A stretch of DNA of 64,000 bases from Styela clava (taxonomy: Eukaryota > Chordata > Ascidiacea > Stolidobranchia > Styelidae): positions 13,950,001-14,014,000 of the forward strand of contig NC_135251.1 of the NCBI RefSeq assembly GCF_964204865.1. The letters run 5' to 3'. The translations under genes were made by a program, and so were the position numbers. The notes under the pieces were generated by a model that saw nothing but the letters and a program-made list of their open reading frames with translations, ran no database searches and was not told the origin of the DNA. Positions 46,341 through 61,000 of the stretch are shown here, in pieces (position 1 is the stretch's first letter; every line of letters begins with the position of its first letter).

Positions 46341-49300
46341 GGTGAAGATGATGTCATCAATTTTATGATGTCACTATTTAATCATACGTCTCTATTCAGA
46401 GCGAGATTAGTACATTTAGTAATCCCCGGAAAGTGTAAAATGCTATTGCCGACTGTCCGAATTACGTTCAATCAATGACCCTCTTACGAATACGCTATAC
46501 AGGTAACAATGTATAAATTTGCAATTAGTATCATTATTTTATTTAAACAGGTATTCTAGAGCTAACATAAACTGCTATAGACTGGACCTAACTTCTGAAT
46601 ATTTTGACAAAATACTATATATATATATAAATAAATATATATATAAATTAATTTTGAAATGCTTTTTCTGAGATTGAATTAGATATTTTGATTAACATTA
46701 TCTCGGCATAATCATTGTTCTTCACCTCGTTGACATGAATAAACGAGTTTCATTCCTAAATTGATCAATTTTTGAAAGTGTAGTAATCTCTCGAATAAAA
46801 ACATAGAAAATTGCTCTAAAACGGTCCCATTTAGTGTAAAATTGACACGCGTTACCGAAGCCCCTTTCATCAGTATAAGCGACGTTGTCGTCGCGACATA
46901 GTGTTTTTGACCAACCAGAACAAAACTATCATTTTTTCATCGCTTCATTTAAATATGAACTTTTTCCTTTTAAAGTTTTGAAAAGGCACCATTTTGAATA
47001 TGTTTTTTAGGAATGCCCCAACAAGACAGGCTGTCTGAATTTAAATCATCAAATAACATCATAATTTCGTACTGATTCTATATCAAAATTATGATGCTAC
47101 GTATTAGTGTAAATCTATTATTTTGACTCGCCATATTTTCGATGTTTAGAAGTCATTCGGGGATCGAAAGTGAATCACCGCATACCGCTTTGAAATAAAT
47201 TGAACTGACTAGCTAATCCAATGCCGGACCTCAACCTGGTAATCGGGCGGAAAGATGTGCCCATTATACTATAAAGTCGGCTTGTAGGCCTTCCTTTCTT
47301 GACATTTTATTGTGCATGTATAAGTATATATAAACAGAACATATGGCCGAAATGAAAGATTGAATGAATAATTAAATTGGCGCTAGAAATAGCTGATATC
47401 GTGCAACTGAAATAATCAAAATCAAAACCACGGCTAAAAAATTAACTACACCGAAATACTTACAAACAACCTCAACAATATGCTTATATCAGCTATGGCA
47501 ATCATATTGCTTACCAATCGAAAAAAGTTATACAACTTTTTAAAATAAATAACATTCGCCCAGTAATAGCCACAATGAATGCGAAATCATTTTTCTTCAA
47601 AAACGTCCGACAAACCATCTTCGTGTAATAACATCTTTTATGTCGCCACTATTTAATTGTTCTCCGGACATATGTTTACTTTTTCGTGCAATAAACCTAT
47701 CTATACCTACCTATACAGTCCCAAAACTTATTATTCGTTTTCAAGAATGGATCGAAGGTAAACCGAGGGTACCTTGTCTAAAATTATCCCTTGTTCATAC
47801 CCGACTGGTATCTACGATATCGGAAAGAGTTTTTAGAGTGTTCTGGTTAAAGTCGTAAACTTCAAGCCATTCGGCGTTAAATTCGATACCTAGCTGTATT
47901 CTGAACAAACTTCCAATTTCATTCCGGTAGAAATTTGCTAAATTCTTGTCATCAGCTATCCTATAAGACGATAAGTGATGCGTCTAACCTCCATTGGGAA
48001 CAGGAAACATTTATTTTTGGAAGAATACTCTGGAGCTCACTTCATTTATATCAACCTTTTTGGTGAATATTTCGATGTAAGGGAAAACGGGGCGTCTGGT
48101 CTCGTACTTCATTATCAATATATATCGTATAGTATTTTTAAATCTAGTTTCGTTGCTATACTGTCGTCTGAGAGCTTTTGCGGGTGAGTAAAACACAAAG
48201 TTTCAACATGGATTGGATGAAGAAACTAAGATGTAAAATAAATTTATACCAATAAGATGATCTACTTTTTTAATCCGGAAATGGTTCGCCCGAGTTTTTA
48301 GCGAATCACTGAATGTGGATATTCGCTTACGTCAATGGATGCTTAAATTGGCATTATGTATAGCAAGAGATTGAATAAAAGAGAATTCAATCTAGTGTAT
48401 GAAATCGTGCCGCGACAATTTTCGGAATGCTATTTCAGAAGCAAGCTATGTTTCCTCCCACCAACCTTTTAATGGACAGATGACACTCTTTGTGGCCGCG
48501 AATATGGATTTATATGTCTGTTATAACACCATACATTAACCCCATATGGAAAAGGCTAAATGGGTCAGATTTCCTGTGTTCTCAAAGAATAAGCGCGAAC
48601 GCGAATATCAAGTTCGATTTTAGAGTTAGGTAAGCCTAGATAGAGAATATATAATGGCAGAGCACAACGAGTCAGAAAGAGGATAGGACTGTAGAAAGAG
48701 ATGGGCCTGATGGCCAGGCTAGAAGATTCGTATACCAGGTTAACTACAAAGGTACATATTGTCTGAAATATACATGTATTTGTTTTATCCTCTCCTTTCG
48801 AAAGTATTGCATTATGACGTCATCGATGTATTGTTGAGTGATTTGATCATGAATGAAGCGGAACTCCGATTACTGCCAGCATTTGGGCCATTCTTGATGT
48901 AAGATTAGTCGAACATTGTTTTAGGAAATATTACATAGATATTTCGCTGGTGTAGGCGTTCGAACTTCGCAACTAGCGTTCACTTAATATCGAATCAAAT
49001 GACACTCGATACACGGTAGCGCCTCAAGAAGGCGACATCAAAGATGCCGCTAACCTGTAAAAAAGTCATGCTACCTTGTGTTGATCCATTACTTACGCCA
49101 TTTTTGTTGCGCGAGAGCGTCTAGTAAAGTTCAGGAGACACCCAACACCACGACGACGAAAAGACACCGCGCCACTCAGAAGTAGCGATGGAAACATTAT
49201 CCAAATGCAGTAATAGTTTTACACGCAAATTATGTCATATTTCGAAGCGCAAATCAATCATGCCAAGGCACGACACGGTTGTGTTGCGGCATTTTAAGTT

Positions 49301-52300
49301 GAAATATGGCGTATTTTGTGCGTCAATCACTTGATTCAGTTGACTAGACGCGAGACTGAATTATGCGGTTGTCAGTATTTCATATTTTACCGGCGTGGGA
49401 ACTGGGAATGAGAACATTATGATACTGAGTTGAGTAGGTATATCGTAGTCATTCGTTCTTGGCGATTTTAGGTGAATATAAAAATAAATGTTGATTTGAA
49501 ATTTTCACGTAAAAAAAAAAAAAATAATATATCAGAGAACCTACGCAAATTTTACGAAGTTCTTGTCGTTTTTAATGTCATTTGTGACCTCATTTATCTT
49601 AACACAGCAATCTTTATAAAAAAAGCTTTCTCAACACAGGTTCCACCCGCGATTTATATAATTAAATAAGGAACAATTACACTCGCATCAATAGCCATTT
49701 TTCAGTCATATAGACATTGTATGGTATGTTGCACAATGTTTACGGGCTTTGCAACGATATCCACGGCGAGGTAAAAAAGTTACTCTGATTTGAAAGGATG
49801 AGAAACTCTCGGGTTCGGCATTGCCGTCCTATTTGTTTCAAATTTGGGTGAGGCTATGGACATGAGATTTGAAGCCGAGATTTTCAACCCAGGATGCCAA
49901 TAAAGTTAAGTTCAGTGAAGCGACCGAAGCAATTACTCATTCTTTTGAATAGAGTATTTTCTGAGTGCGCTTCAAGTCAGCGAATAATCTATAGTTTTAT
50001 AGCACTAAATTCCTGATTCGGTGGGAAATAAGTAAACCGAAATATTTAATGAATTTAATTCTGCGATAATTCCCTCGATTATACATCCAAACGTTTTATT
50101 ATATTCCATCATACGCTGTATGGGCATCCACGGATGATGGACTACATGCTTGCTACATGAGCCACATTGACACGCTTGCTCGAAAGTGATGATTTTTACG
50201 ACAAACAAAGGATGGACTTCAATTACATTGTTTTCATGTAATGTTTTTTCAGTAAATGTTATCCTGACACCTTACCTGGATATTTACTTGACAATCCAAA
50301 TACCAATGCAAATTAAGCATAAAGTGGTATGACAAATTGTACACCACCTAAAATAACGTACTGAATTTATAGGCGTTTTCCAAAAATAGAATTTACTAGT
50401 TCGTGTTCACCTATCCATCGATTCATCGAAAAAATCGAAATAAAAAAAAAATTTGAAAATAATTTGGTGACATCGTTGTTGGTGATTTAAAAAGATTCCG
50501 GTTTACATTTCCGTCATGCTAAGCTGCAATGATAAGTTTGATTTTTCAGTACAGTTTAAAATTGACAAGATTGCGCCAAACTACTTTGAATGGGCTCAAT
50601 TTCAAAATTCTCAATGATTCCTGAAGCTGAAGTTTTGTGAAGACCAATATCTACGTAATGTTTAGGATTCAAGTACAATAATAAGAAACAATTTAAAAGC
50701 ATTTGCATAACTCTAACCAGATTTTTTACAAATTCAACCCAATAAACAAATGTTACAAAAGGCATCGCTGCGAGGTTTGTTGTGGTATTGCTTTCCCCGG
50801 GCAAATAAATGTGTTTGGGCTTAACTCTTTGAACTCTGACGGCTCTGAGCGAAGTTACTCGCTCACCCTGAAGGTTCGCGGCGCCGTATTGGTAGAACAA
50901 TAAAATAAGTCTAAATACTGGCTATTTGGCACGCTTGTAACTTTTTACCAATTATAGGTAGCACGTTATGAGACATTTCAATCGAAAGGAAATTTTATCG
51001 TGCATTCAGAATGTATTTTCCATTTTGAAATACATTTTGTCAAAATTAATAAAATTGACCCTAATCTAACAGTCATTTTTCTGCATGTATGTGAGTTTTG
51101 GCTTGAAATTTTGTTAGTTTGGTACAAAATATACTGCCAATATTTGATGTTCATAAAGAATTTTTTATACGCTTTTTGTTGATATTCGAATTACTATTGT
51201 GGCTGCCATATAACCAATTTTATATTTAAATATTTAATTGTGTATCATTGTGTCGGGTGAACAACATCGATAAGCGGCCATGACGCACTGATTACGCAGC
51301 TACGCAAAAGCCGATCACGTGACTACCGTCATGAAGATGTTGATAAGTACGTTCGAAACGTATTGCGTGGCAAAATGCGCAAGATAACTTTCACGACGAC
51401 GTCCTCAGCGGGACATCGGTCGCCGAGTTTCGATATGATATTAACCCTGTATGAATTGAAGTACCGACGTCGAGTAATGCGTGCAGTAATAGCGAAGTGA
51501 AGTTAATATCGTCATATAAAATTTCACGTGGAAAATGTTTTATTCGCCCATGAGTATTTGTTCAAATATCAACCAAAATAAGTACTTGCCTGCTCTGCAG
51601 ATCAAAATATCTGATTTTACGAATGTTAGGCGAAGCAAGTGGATGGAATAATATCTGAGAGCACTAATAATGCAGAAAGAGCAACTCTTATTCCAACAAG
51701 ATCATATGCGTCGCCAGAACTAGATACCCCACCGCAAAACGCCAGTTCTAATAATAGATGCGTCGTATGCAGCAAAATTTACATTATTGCCAAAAAACCA
51801 ATCCAGCTGCTAAAGACAAAGCGTTGCTGAAACGATGCGAGACAGTATATAAGTACAAATACTGTAATGAGTACCTATGTATAGGTAACGAAACCAACAA
51901 CCATTGGTATAACTGGCACAACAAAGTGCAATATTGGATTTAGTCTGCCTAATATTTTCATGTTCTTCATTGTTCCGGCCACAACAAAGTGCAATATTCA
52001 ATTTAAAATTTTTAGCAAGCAGTCTTTTATGTACATACATTTTTCATGGTCTTTATTGTTCCGTTATCCCTAATAAAATCACAATCTTGTTCATATTGCG
52101 TATACGTAACCACAACTTAATGGGGCTTGAGCGGGCAGTCAAAGTCAAAGCGTAGTGCGAATTTTGAATGCGTAGCATCGGGTTAATTAATTACTTCCTG
52201 CGGACATTTAAATAATAACATCTCGACGTAACCTTATCGCGGATATCGTCACGTTTAGTTGCATTTGCGTAATATGCGTAAAGTTGTGCGTGACGAGACG

Positions 52301-54935
52301 TTGCCTCTCTTCATTGAGAACATCAACTTGACGCAGCGTCGCTGTTAAATCTACAGATAATCTAATATATTTGGTCATAAAATTTGAATGGCTCATCGTA
52401 AAATCGTTTTGGATACGTATATAAAAAGCTATTCAAATTCTCCACATATTTTGCCGATTGAATATGTGGCTATTTAGGCTAGAAGTCGAAATTCTTTATA
52501 TTAAATATTTGTTATCATACAATAATTTCATACGCACTTTCAAATTGCCAATTTTACTGGAACATCGTATATTAGAGCACCGATCATCACAATATAATTA
52601 GTTCCAATAACAAGCTTTCGTGCAATATAATATTTATTTAAATACTCATTGTGGTTCTTGAGATACGAGATCATAAAGTTGATTCCCTCCGACACGAAAA
52701 ACAAGCCGGTAAACCGGCTTGCCGGGGCACAGAGCGTACTCAAACAAGCCGGTAAACCGGCTTGCCGGGTTCAAGCGGTTAAAAAAGCATAAGAATAATA
52801 AAAGCAATTGGTGCTTATGGTAATTTCCCTCTTTCTAAAATTAAATAGCAATAAAGCGATGACGAAAGCGCCGGTTCTTCAAAGTTTTGGTTTCAGACAT
52901 CGTCAAATTTTCATGTCAAAAACCGTTTATTGGTTGACAAAGCACGTGACCTTTGTTTTCATGGGTCGTTTCACACGGATGCAAAAGATTTCTTCATTAA
53001 AAAGAGGCGAAAAAAATTCTCGCTTCTGTCAAAATTACTGGTTTGCCATGACAGAGATTACCAGGCCAACCTTCTCTCGAACTGTCAGGGTGTGATTACT
53101 CTGTCAAAAGTTCGCTAATTGCGCGTTAAAATTAAAAGAAATTCTGACAAACCCCCTAGTCGTGTGGTGGCGCGGTAAATTTGATTAATTAATATTTCCT
53201 ATGGGCAAAGTGAGAATTCAGGTGTATTCGAAAAGATAAGGACTCTGAAGACCAGAATGATAAGGTTCACGAGTCGCCCAAAGTCACTGGTACGCAATTT
53301 TCAAAGTACGCGCACGCGAATCGTGGTAAAGATCGCGTGACTTTTGTTGGGTGTAAAACCCGCCGGAATTTGGCGTTGGGAGTGCTTCGGGCAATTAAGG
53401 GGAACTCTCGGACCCCTTGGACTTGTAAATCTCTCGATGAGTAAGATTTCGAAATAGATGGAAATAAGGAATGCTTTGGTGTCGGTTTTTGCACAGAACG
53501 AATGTTTCGTATTTACTTTGAAGGTCGAAACACTCGACTTCTACGTAGCATTAAGATGTTTTGTTCCACAAGTTATGGGAATAACATTCCCGTCAACTTA
53601 TGATTGAGTGATGATTCATTTTTTTCAATCTGTTAAGAGCATGGAAATTGTTTCATCACCAAAATTGTATAAACTGTGAGTATAAATGCAAATGGTAGCA
53701 AACCTGATAATGGCAAAACAAAATGATAGATGGTATTTGAATGCAAACTTGCGGAAATTCTGATGAACTGTACAGGCGGAGCCCTGGGGTGCCGCGTAAC
53801 CCTGTGTTCCTCGTGTTGAAATGTCCAATTCTATCAACACGGATAACAGTTGCTGGCCCATCAACCGATATATGGAACTTCGGACTATTGCGCAGGCCTC
53901 TAGCGTCTAATTTGCGATAAGAAACAGAATCCGCCGACCCACTAATTGCCTCCGAGGTACCCCCATCTCCGACAGCGTGTACTTGTGTTGAGCATGTTAT
54001 AAATCGTCCAATGTACTGTATCTGCTCCAGGAGCCCGGATCAAGAAACCACACCTAGCCACATATGAGCGCTGCAACGACGCCACCAGCTTTCAGTTTGG
54101 TAAAGTTGGACCCACTCATCCGTGATCACGAATTCTAACAATTAAAACTCTCGGAACACTACTCATGATTCAATAATCCATTCTTAAAATGAGGCCAAAT
54201 GAAATGCATATACTGCGTAATTCAATCGTAATGGAATTCGAAATTTTTGACAGATTTGAATAACTTTACCGCAACCCATACTTTAATAAACCATGTAGTA
54301 GTAGTAGGTTATGTAGATGCGAAAATCTTTCAAGTTGTTCGTCTCCGTGTCAAATATTCCTTTGCTTCCCATAACGCTTGCAGTTTACGTAACAAGGGGA
54401 AGTCTTGAATATGACAAAATGACACGCGATTAATACCTGAAGCTTATGCACAAAATTAGACTAGGACGCGCTGCTATTATGAGTGGGTACGCATCTCTCT
54501 CGTCTTAAGCCAGACTGAATTTACCGATTTTTCACCCATTTTTGTAATTGTAGGTGAACAACCCACAGAAGTGTTTGCACCACCTTTTTGCACTACTTCC
54601 AAATATAAAACACGCTAAGTTGACTTCTATCGCTATGCTCCCCCCTCGGCGGGAGCGCTAGTGAGATGAATACTCTCCGTTGATACATAAACAAGTTTCG
54701 CGATAATTCGGACTTTTCGGAAATGCGCAACCGCTCACTCCGTGTTTTCTCCATGTTTTATCTTTTTCGCCCACTTCGAGAATCACTGGTGAAGGCGACG
54801 ACGAAGATACGTGAGTGCGGATTGTTACATAACAAAGCTTCATTTCTCTAATTAACTTCACGCCCCTCAAAAAATTGTCGTCCTTCCTCTCCACAGGATA
54901 CATATGAATACCTATCTCATCTGTATTCTGCAAAA
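46341..54935. other. Intergenic stretch upstream of hedgehog
   Basis: No recognised gene on either strand. It includes an AT-microsatellite (46616-46650) and a partial duplication in which CACAACAAAGTGCAATATT occurs near 51917 and 51979. Paired hairpins lie at 52702-52764. It presumably contains the hedgehog promoter near its left end, but no confident TATA box or initiator was picked out. Confidence 0.5.
52702..52764. repeat. Two identical 20-bp hairpin motifs
   Basis: CAAGCCGGTAAACCGGCTTG occurs at 52702-52721 and again at 52745-52764, each followed by CCGGG. Each copy is a 9-bp perfect inverted stem with a 2-base loop. They are strikingly G+C-rich in AT-rich surroundings. No open gene is associated. 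Confidence 0.8.
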
Positions 54936-54939
54936 GACC

Positions 54940-55150
54940 GACGGTTACGTAAACCACCCCACGGCGGCGAGAAGTCCAACAATCTGTCATGCGTAATTGT
55001 ATCGCACATGTAGGATAGGATTTACATATTTATCCCGGGGGAAAGGAAAGTCAATAAGACGGCTTAATCATATGGCGAACCACGGCCTCTCGTCCGGTTA
55101 CCAGTCCATGTTGGGTATGGGATTAGTTAGCCAGTTATTTGTCAGCCAAT
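54940..55150. repeat. Second-family SINE-related segment
   Basis: ACCCCACGGCGGCGAGAAGTCC matches the block near 28730, and ATCCCGGGGGAAAGGAAAGTC with CTCTCGTCCGGTTACCA matches 28557-28630. The two blocks are in the opposite order to the 28-kb copy, as would happen with a dimer or tandem arrangement. Confidence 0.5.
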
Positions 55151-55199
55151 CTAACAAATCCATTCCACGGAGACGTAATAAATGATGGCAGGTCTTCAA

Positions 55200-58064
55200 A
55201 GGTATCAAATTTTATTATCAAAAAATCCTACATCTTGTGAATAGTATAACGGTATAAATAATACAGTACAATAGTCTCAATACAAAAATAAAGGAACATA
55301 AACGTGGATGTAAACATCGATATTTGGTTCAAACTCAAATAAAAAAAATAAACTACATTTTAAGCAGATGAAAATAAACTTGCCACCAAAATATTTCTAT
55401 CAATTTTTTTACAATTAGTAGTTAAAAACAGTTTGTGGACAATTTCTGGTTATTTTTATGTGACACTTTTCCAGGTCTCCTAACAAGATCCATTGTAATG
55501 AAAGGGAGATAGCAATTTTGGAGAGGAGAATTTTTCTGCCTTGACATGCCTACCGAATTCAATACACCCTGAATGAGGTGATAGTCAATACTTGAAAAAG
55601 GTTGACTAGCATTTTTTCTTCTCACACGCATTCAACAGGTAGTATTTTTTTATGGTTATCAACTGGCATTATAGTAAAAATTTTTGTTAGTACGTACTTC
55701 AATATACTCCATAATAAGAGTTGTGAATAAACTGTACAGTGTGTAAAAATTAGATATGATTATCAACTATCAGCTCTGCTTTCAGTCCTTCACCATTTAT
55801 TACGTATAGATGTACTAAATTTGCTGGTTACAAAAATGAATTTTGAGTTAATTATTTATTAAAATGGACATTGAAACGGCTTGCTCGAATTATCCATAAT
55901 CAGAAGCTGGTTATCAAATATGAGTCGATAAATCGTTTGGTAAATTGATTATCACTTTATGAGTAAAAAACGAGATAAAATCCAACCTTATTTGAAACAT
56001 AAAAAATATTCAAATCTAAAACTTTGTACATACCAATGACAATGACTGACAGCCATAAGTATAAAACATTGATAAATCTATGAAGTTATAAAATAACACA
56101 AAAATATAAACCATTTTTTAAAATAATAACAAATGACAAAAACATCCTACAATTACTCTAATAGCAAGCACTCCAACAAAATAAGCAAAGGCAATTACTG
56201 TTGGTGAGACACTAATTACAAAATAGAATTTTATTCGCTCTGGTTTAAGACTAGTTAATTAAATCCCATCTGTAATCACATTTGTAAGAGCCATAGTAAA
56301 GTAAAAACCTATGAGATTGCAATCTGTTTTTTCATAGTCAAGGGATGAAATTATATTTTTAAACATGGAGACAGGAGCCCGAGTCCTAAAGTTTTATAAA
56401 TGTGAGTCAGAAGTCGAAGCTGGAGTCATTTTTGAGTAAGATTTTTTTTTAGGATTCCAGGGTAGCATCAACATAACATATGTTGGTATTTTTTCAGGAA
56501 AAAGTGAATTCTCAATATTTGAAAAATATTCTGAAATTTTAACTTTTGAACTCACTTCTTGGCAGCAAATTTAAGCATTTGATTTGGATTTCATACGACT
56601 CTAACTAAAACTACAACTTAAGATAAATAACAGTAATCACATATAAGAATTGTCACCATGACCAACAACCGTTACACCACTCATCTAAGACCCCATATCT
56701 GTGAAATTGGTATGAAACATAATTGTGCAGACATGCCCAATTAAACATTTGAATTGACTTGAAATTAATACCATTCAATTCTTTTCAAATTCTTGATTCC
56801 TTGAATAATTTAGATTTATATTAATTGAGAGTTATATCGGAAAGATTTTCATTGCAGCATGAAGAAAAAGGCCTTCATTAAATTTCTGGAACTTGTTAAA
56901 TATCAAATCAATCAACAAATCACTGGCTATTTCAACTTCCCTCCATCACAAATTTATCGAGGTATATATGTTCTTTGCGCAACACGACCGAATTTAGAAA
57001 TATTGTTTGTGTACTACCAGTAGATTATTTTGTTTTGCCATCGCTGATATAAAAGCAAGAGCTAACATTGAATTTAGTTTCGTTGACTTTGTACAAAATT
57101 ACAATATACACAACAATTATACAAATATAAAATAATTCGGTCTAGTTTTGGACACAGTGCAAGATGTTACTGTTATAAAATTGTCTAATTTTGAAAAAAA
57201 TTTCCACAGAATAAAAAAAAATTAAGGTAATTGAATACCTACCGTATATCAGTGTTACTACAAGCATAAGATAAAATGATAAATGAATCGAATGAGAAAA
57301 GCTGAATGTTTAACAAAAGATAAATAAATTTGAGTAAGCTATTTAGGATAAATTGTACATTTTCTAGGACTGACAGGTAAATTCTGAGTGAAACAAGATA
57401 TTGACGATCTTTAGTTTCACCTCAATTAAAATGGTGCTCATCTATGTCGAGCGGAATAATTTGATGATGTTATTGATAACTGCATTCGGATACCATGAAA
57501 ATCATGAAATGGATTGATCGAATTGGGAGGCTATTTGAAAGTCCTAGTCAAAAACTAATGAAAAATAATTATAAAGATCAGAGATGTTTTGCAAATGAAG
57601 CACTTTACTTGGGTAACCTAAAGCTAAGTCTTAAGCAGTCAATCTAAACAAATACACATGAATATGTCTTTGAAAACCGAAACTTCTAACTTGCCATTTA
57701 TTTCTATTCGACACATTCCCAACTACTATTTTTCATCACAAATGAAAGTAACATCAGACATAAATCATGATTTAACTGCAAAAATAATGAGCATACCCCA
57801 CTAAAATACTGTCGTGGGTTCTTAAAGATATACCTTTTTTGAATATTGTTAATTTTATTTCAATCCTAAATGTACTGATTATACTTCTCTCTTTGAAACA
57901 CATTTGAATCATGGAATGCTAGATGAAAATGATCAAACCACTAGAAATATAATATGAATCTCACAGTATATCTGTACTTGCAGAGATGGCATATTTTCGT
58001 AAAATAAACAAACTTGTGAATACGTTTACAATATAATTGCTAAAATAGCCTGTCAGCAAGCTTT
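55200..58064 (-). other. AT-rich stretch after the SPATA6-like stop, probable 3' untranslated region in part
   Basis: No gene-like frame. Minus-strand AATAAA (TTTATT on plus) occurs near 57857, about 205 bases past the stop codon. Another at about 55211 would give a very long untranslated region. The nearer one is the simpler choice. Confidence 0.4.
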
Positions 58065-61000
58065 TCATTTGCTGTTCTTTAGATTAGTATAAATGTCATC
58101 GTAAATTTTATCCAAGTTATTTTCAAAAACTGCACGATGTGATCTTCCGGTAAACACTGATGCCATTTCATTCCAGTATTCGTTATCATTGAGACGAACT
58201 GACACTCTAAAAAGAATTAAAGACAATTTTCAGGTTCATTCATGACAAAACATTATTGGTCTACAAATTTAGCATTATTTCAATGGCAAAACTTTTGTAT
58301 ATTACGCTATATTCTCGTCATTTTGTTATTATAGCTAAAATCAAATTTACATAGTTCCATATTTTTTACTGCATTTGCAAGATATTAAATATACAGCAAT
58401 TACATTAGTTATTTGAGCTATGGACCGCATGTATGATTTTTTCTCATAATGTAATATCTCTTCATTATTTTCTTGCCTTTATTTAATCTTAAATTAATTC
58501 GTATACCGATTCTTGCATGATGAAAATCCGAATCTGGCAACAACTTCAGATCTCCACTTACTAACGGTAATGCTAGGCCATTCCTGCGATTTTACGGATG
58601 TATTTTTTGTGGTCAAAATATAGAAATTTCTAAGTATTTTTGATAACAGGTGAAATTCCGAGAAATATTTTTACATAATGATGCAATTAGGCAACATACA
58701 CTACCACAGCACACATTTCTACCTTTTGTTTACCTGAAATATTTAATACCTTGGTGGTGATGGACTCCTACTTCTACTCATTCTTTGTCGATATCTTTCT
58801 TGACCTTCTTGCATTGCATTTTCCTAAAAGAAATATATTAGGTCAAAATATATAGAGATATGTTGTCACAATGTTTTCAGCCAGTGAGGAATTCCTCCCC
58901 AGACAGTAACTCTGAATTTTTTGGGAAATATTTCTTTGTATTCCTTGTAGTCTTATTATTATTATTATTCAATTTATTTATTATTATTGTGATACATCAT
59001 ACATATTTATGTATTATACATTATAATGAAATTATTTAAACTCTTTTGAAGTCAGAGTGCAAGTTTCACGCAACACTAGCTAAAGATCCTTTAAGGATTC
59101 AAAAAAATGAACAGAAAACAGTGAGGAGGAATAAAGATAGTCAAAATAAGCAAAGGGGGGTAAATATAGAAAAAGGTTGGAACCTCACTGTATTTGCATG
59201 AGCGAGCGATAGATTTTTCCAATACATACTTGAAGTAGAAAAAGAAAAACAGAAACTACAATTTGGGCAGAAAATAAAAATATCATCATATTTATTTCAA
59301 AGTCGTGGTTCTACAAATAGCACAGTTTTGAAAATCGCAATCAATTTTGACAGCAGATGTACACTACAATGTAAAGATGGCAGGCTTCTGGAATATTTTT
59401 TTTTGTTAATAAGCGTTAAACTTAAATTAGGTCAAAATCTGGGGTTCAAATCCCACACCATCTCACCCAGAGTGTAATAAATTGGCAGGCAATGCCAAAC
59501 CAGAACAATTCATTTTTTTAAAATGATAATAGCTCCTTACTTAGATGAGGCTGGTCATGCAGAGCCTTGTTAGGACTTAGGAGCTACAGACATATAAATA
59601 TGTCCTTGAGTCTAATTCTTGGGACAACTTGGAAGACACACAATCCAAAGTAGTAGAAGTTTTGAAATTTATGAACTTGATGTGCTTAAAACATGCTTAT
59701 GACATCCACTCTAATGAAAATACTTTTGATCATGATTGATACATAGTGCATGGGTACAATGGGTACTCCCGTAGTGTGTGTACCAGGTTAGGGTTAGGTC
59801 ATAATTTTATTCGTTTTTCTTCATTTTAGTTCTATTACGAGTTCGGGGAATATGTGTGTTAGCCAAGTGAATTTACCCCCTGCCATAGGTTTCAGTCCTT
59901 TCACACAACTTGATGTAAAGTAGGCGAACAAAATTAGTAGTTACCTCCATATCGGTACACACACTTCCAGGAGTGTCCAAAAATGTATCCCTCCAAAATT
60001 TCATCCCTTTCAAGCATATTACAATATCTCTGCACTGTATAACAGATATTACCTAAACAGACTTGATAAAATAATACAAGAGAGCAATGCTTAAATGCAT
60101 GGACACAAACATTGCCCATCAGTACTGTAATGCGAAAATGACATTATTTATTACTATTATCAAGTTAGCTGCTATATTTAGTTTCTACAAATTTCCCTTC
60201 TTACTGCTATTTGTGTCGCTCTTGGTGAAGACAATAAAGCTCGAACTCTATCTCTGATTTTTTCATAAGGAGAAGAATGTCCTCTCATTCTTTGTTCAAG
60301 AGGTGTGCGATGTAATATTGAACTTGGAGTTACCGTGGAAGACTCTCTGAAAAGTAATGCACAGTTGCATAATCTTTGAATAACATAAAGGTTATCAAAT
60401 TTCAGGTTCAAATCCCATTCTCCCAGATCACCCAGAGTGTATAATAAATTGGGTAGGCAATGTTAGGTCCTTCCAAATTACAAATTGTTTGATATCAGTG
60501 GCTGCCTGTCAATGAGCATCATGTGAAAAAAACATCAAGCATTCTCCACCCATGATTAGGAGTAGGCTTTCAGAAACAATACTTCATTCCAGCTTTTAGG
60601 TGAAATATAACAAATAGAAAATTTAACAGAAACAAAAACCTCCATCTAATACAGAGTCAATGTACACTTTTTCTCAAACAGAAGAAAAAAGTAATCATGA
60701 AAACCAATCATCCAAAAAGTGACATAACTGAAAGTAACTTACCTTCCATAAGTTGAAGTAGGGGCTGTACATAGATCAGCAAGTGAAAACCTTGGTTCAT
60801 GGGGTGAAGGATTAGAACGAGCCGATGACAATCTACTGCCAGTAGGAGTTCCTCGACCACATCTCATTGAAGTGTGTAGGTCACTGCCAGAACCATCTGT
60901 AATAAAACAAAATCAGAATATAATGCACAACAAGAATTCACAATATGCATCAACAAATCATGGCACTTAGGTGGTATATGACATGCAAGTGTGTTGTGTC

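Noticed and set aside
50556-50900. 114-codon minus-strand open frame
   Set aside because: No recognisable domain, no splice context, and an overlapping frame on the other strand; likely chance.
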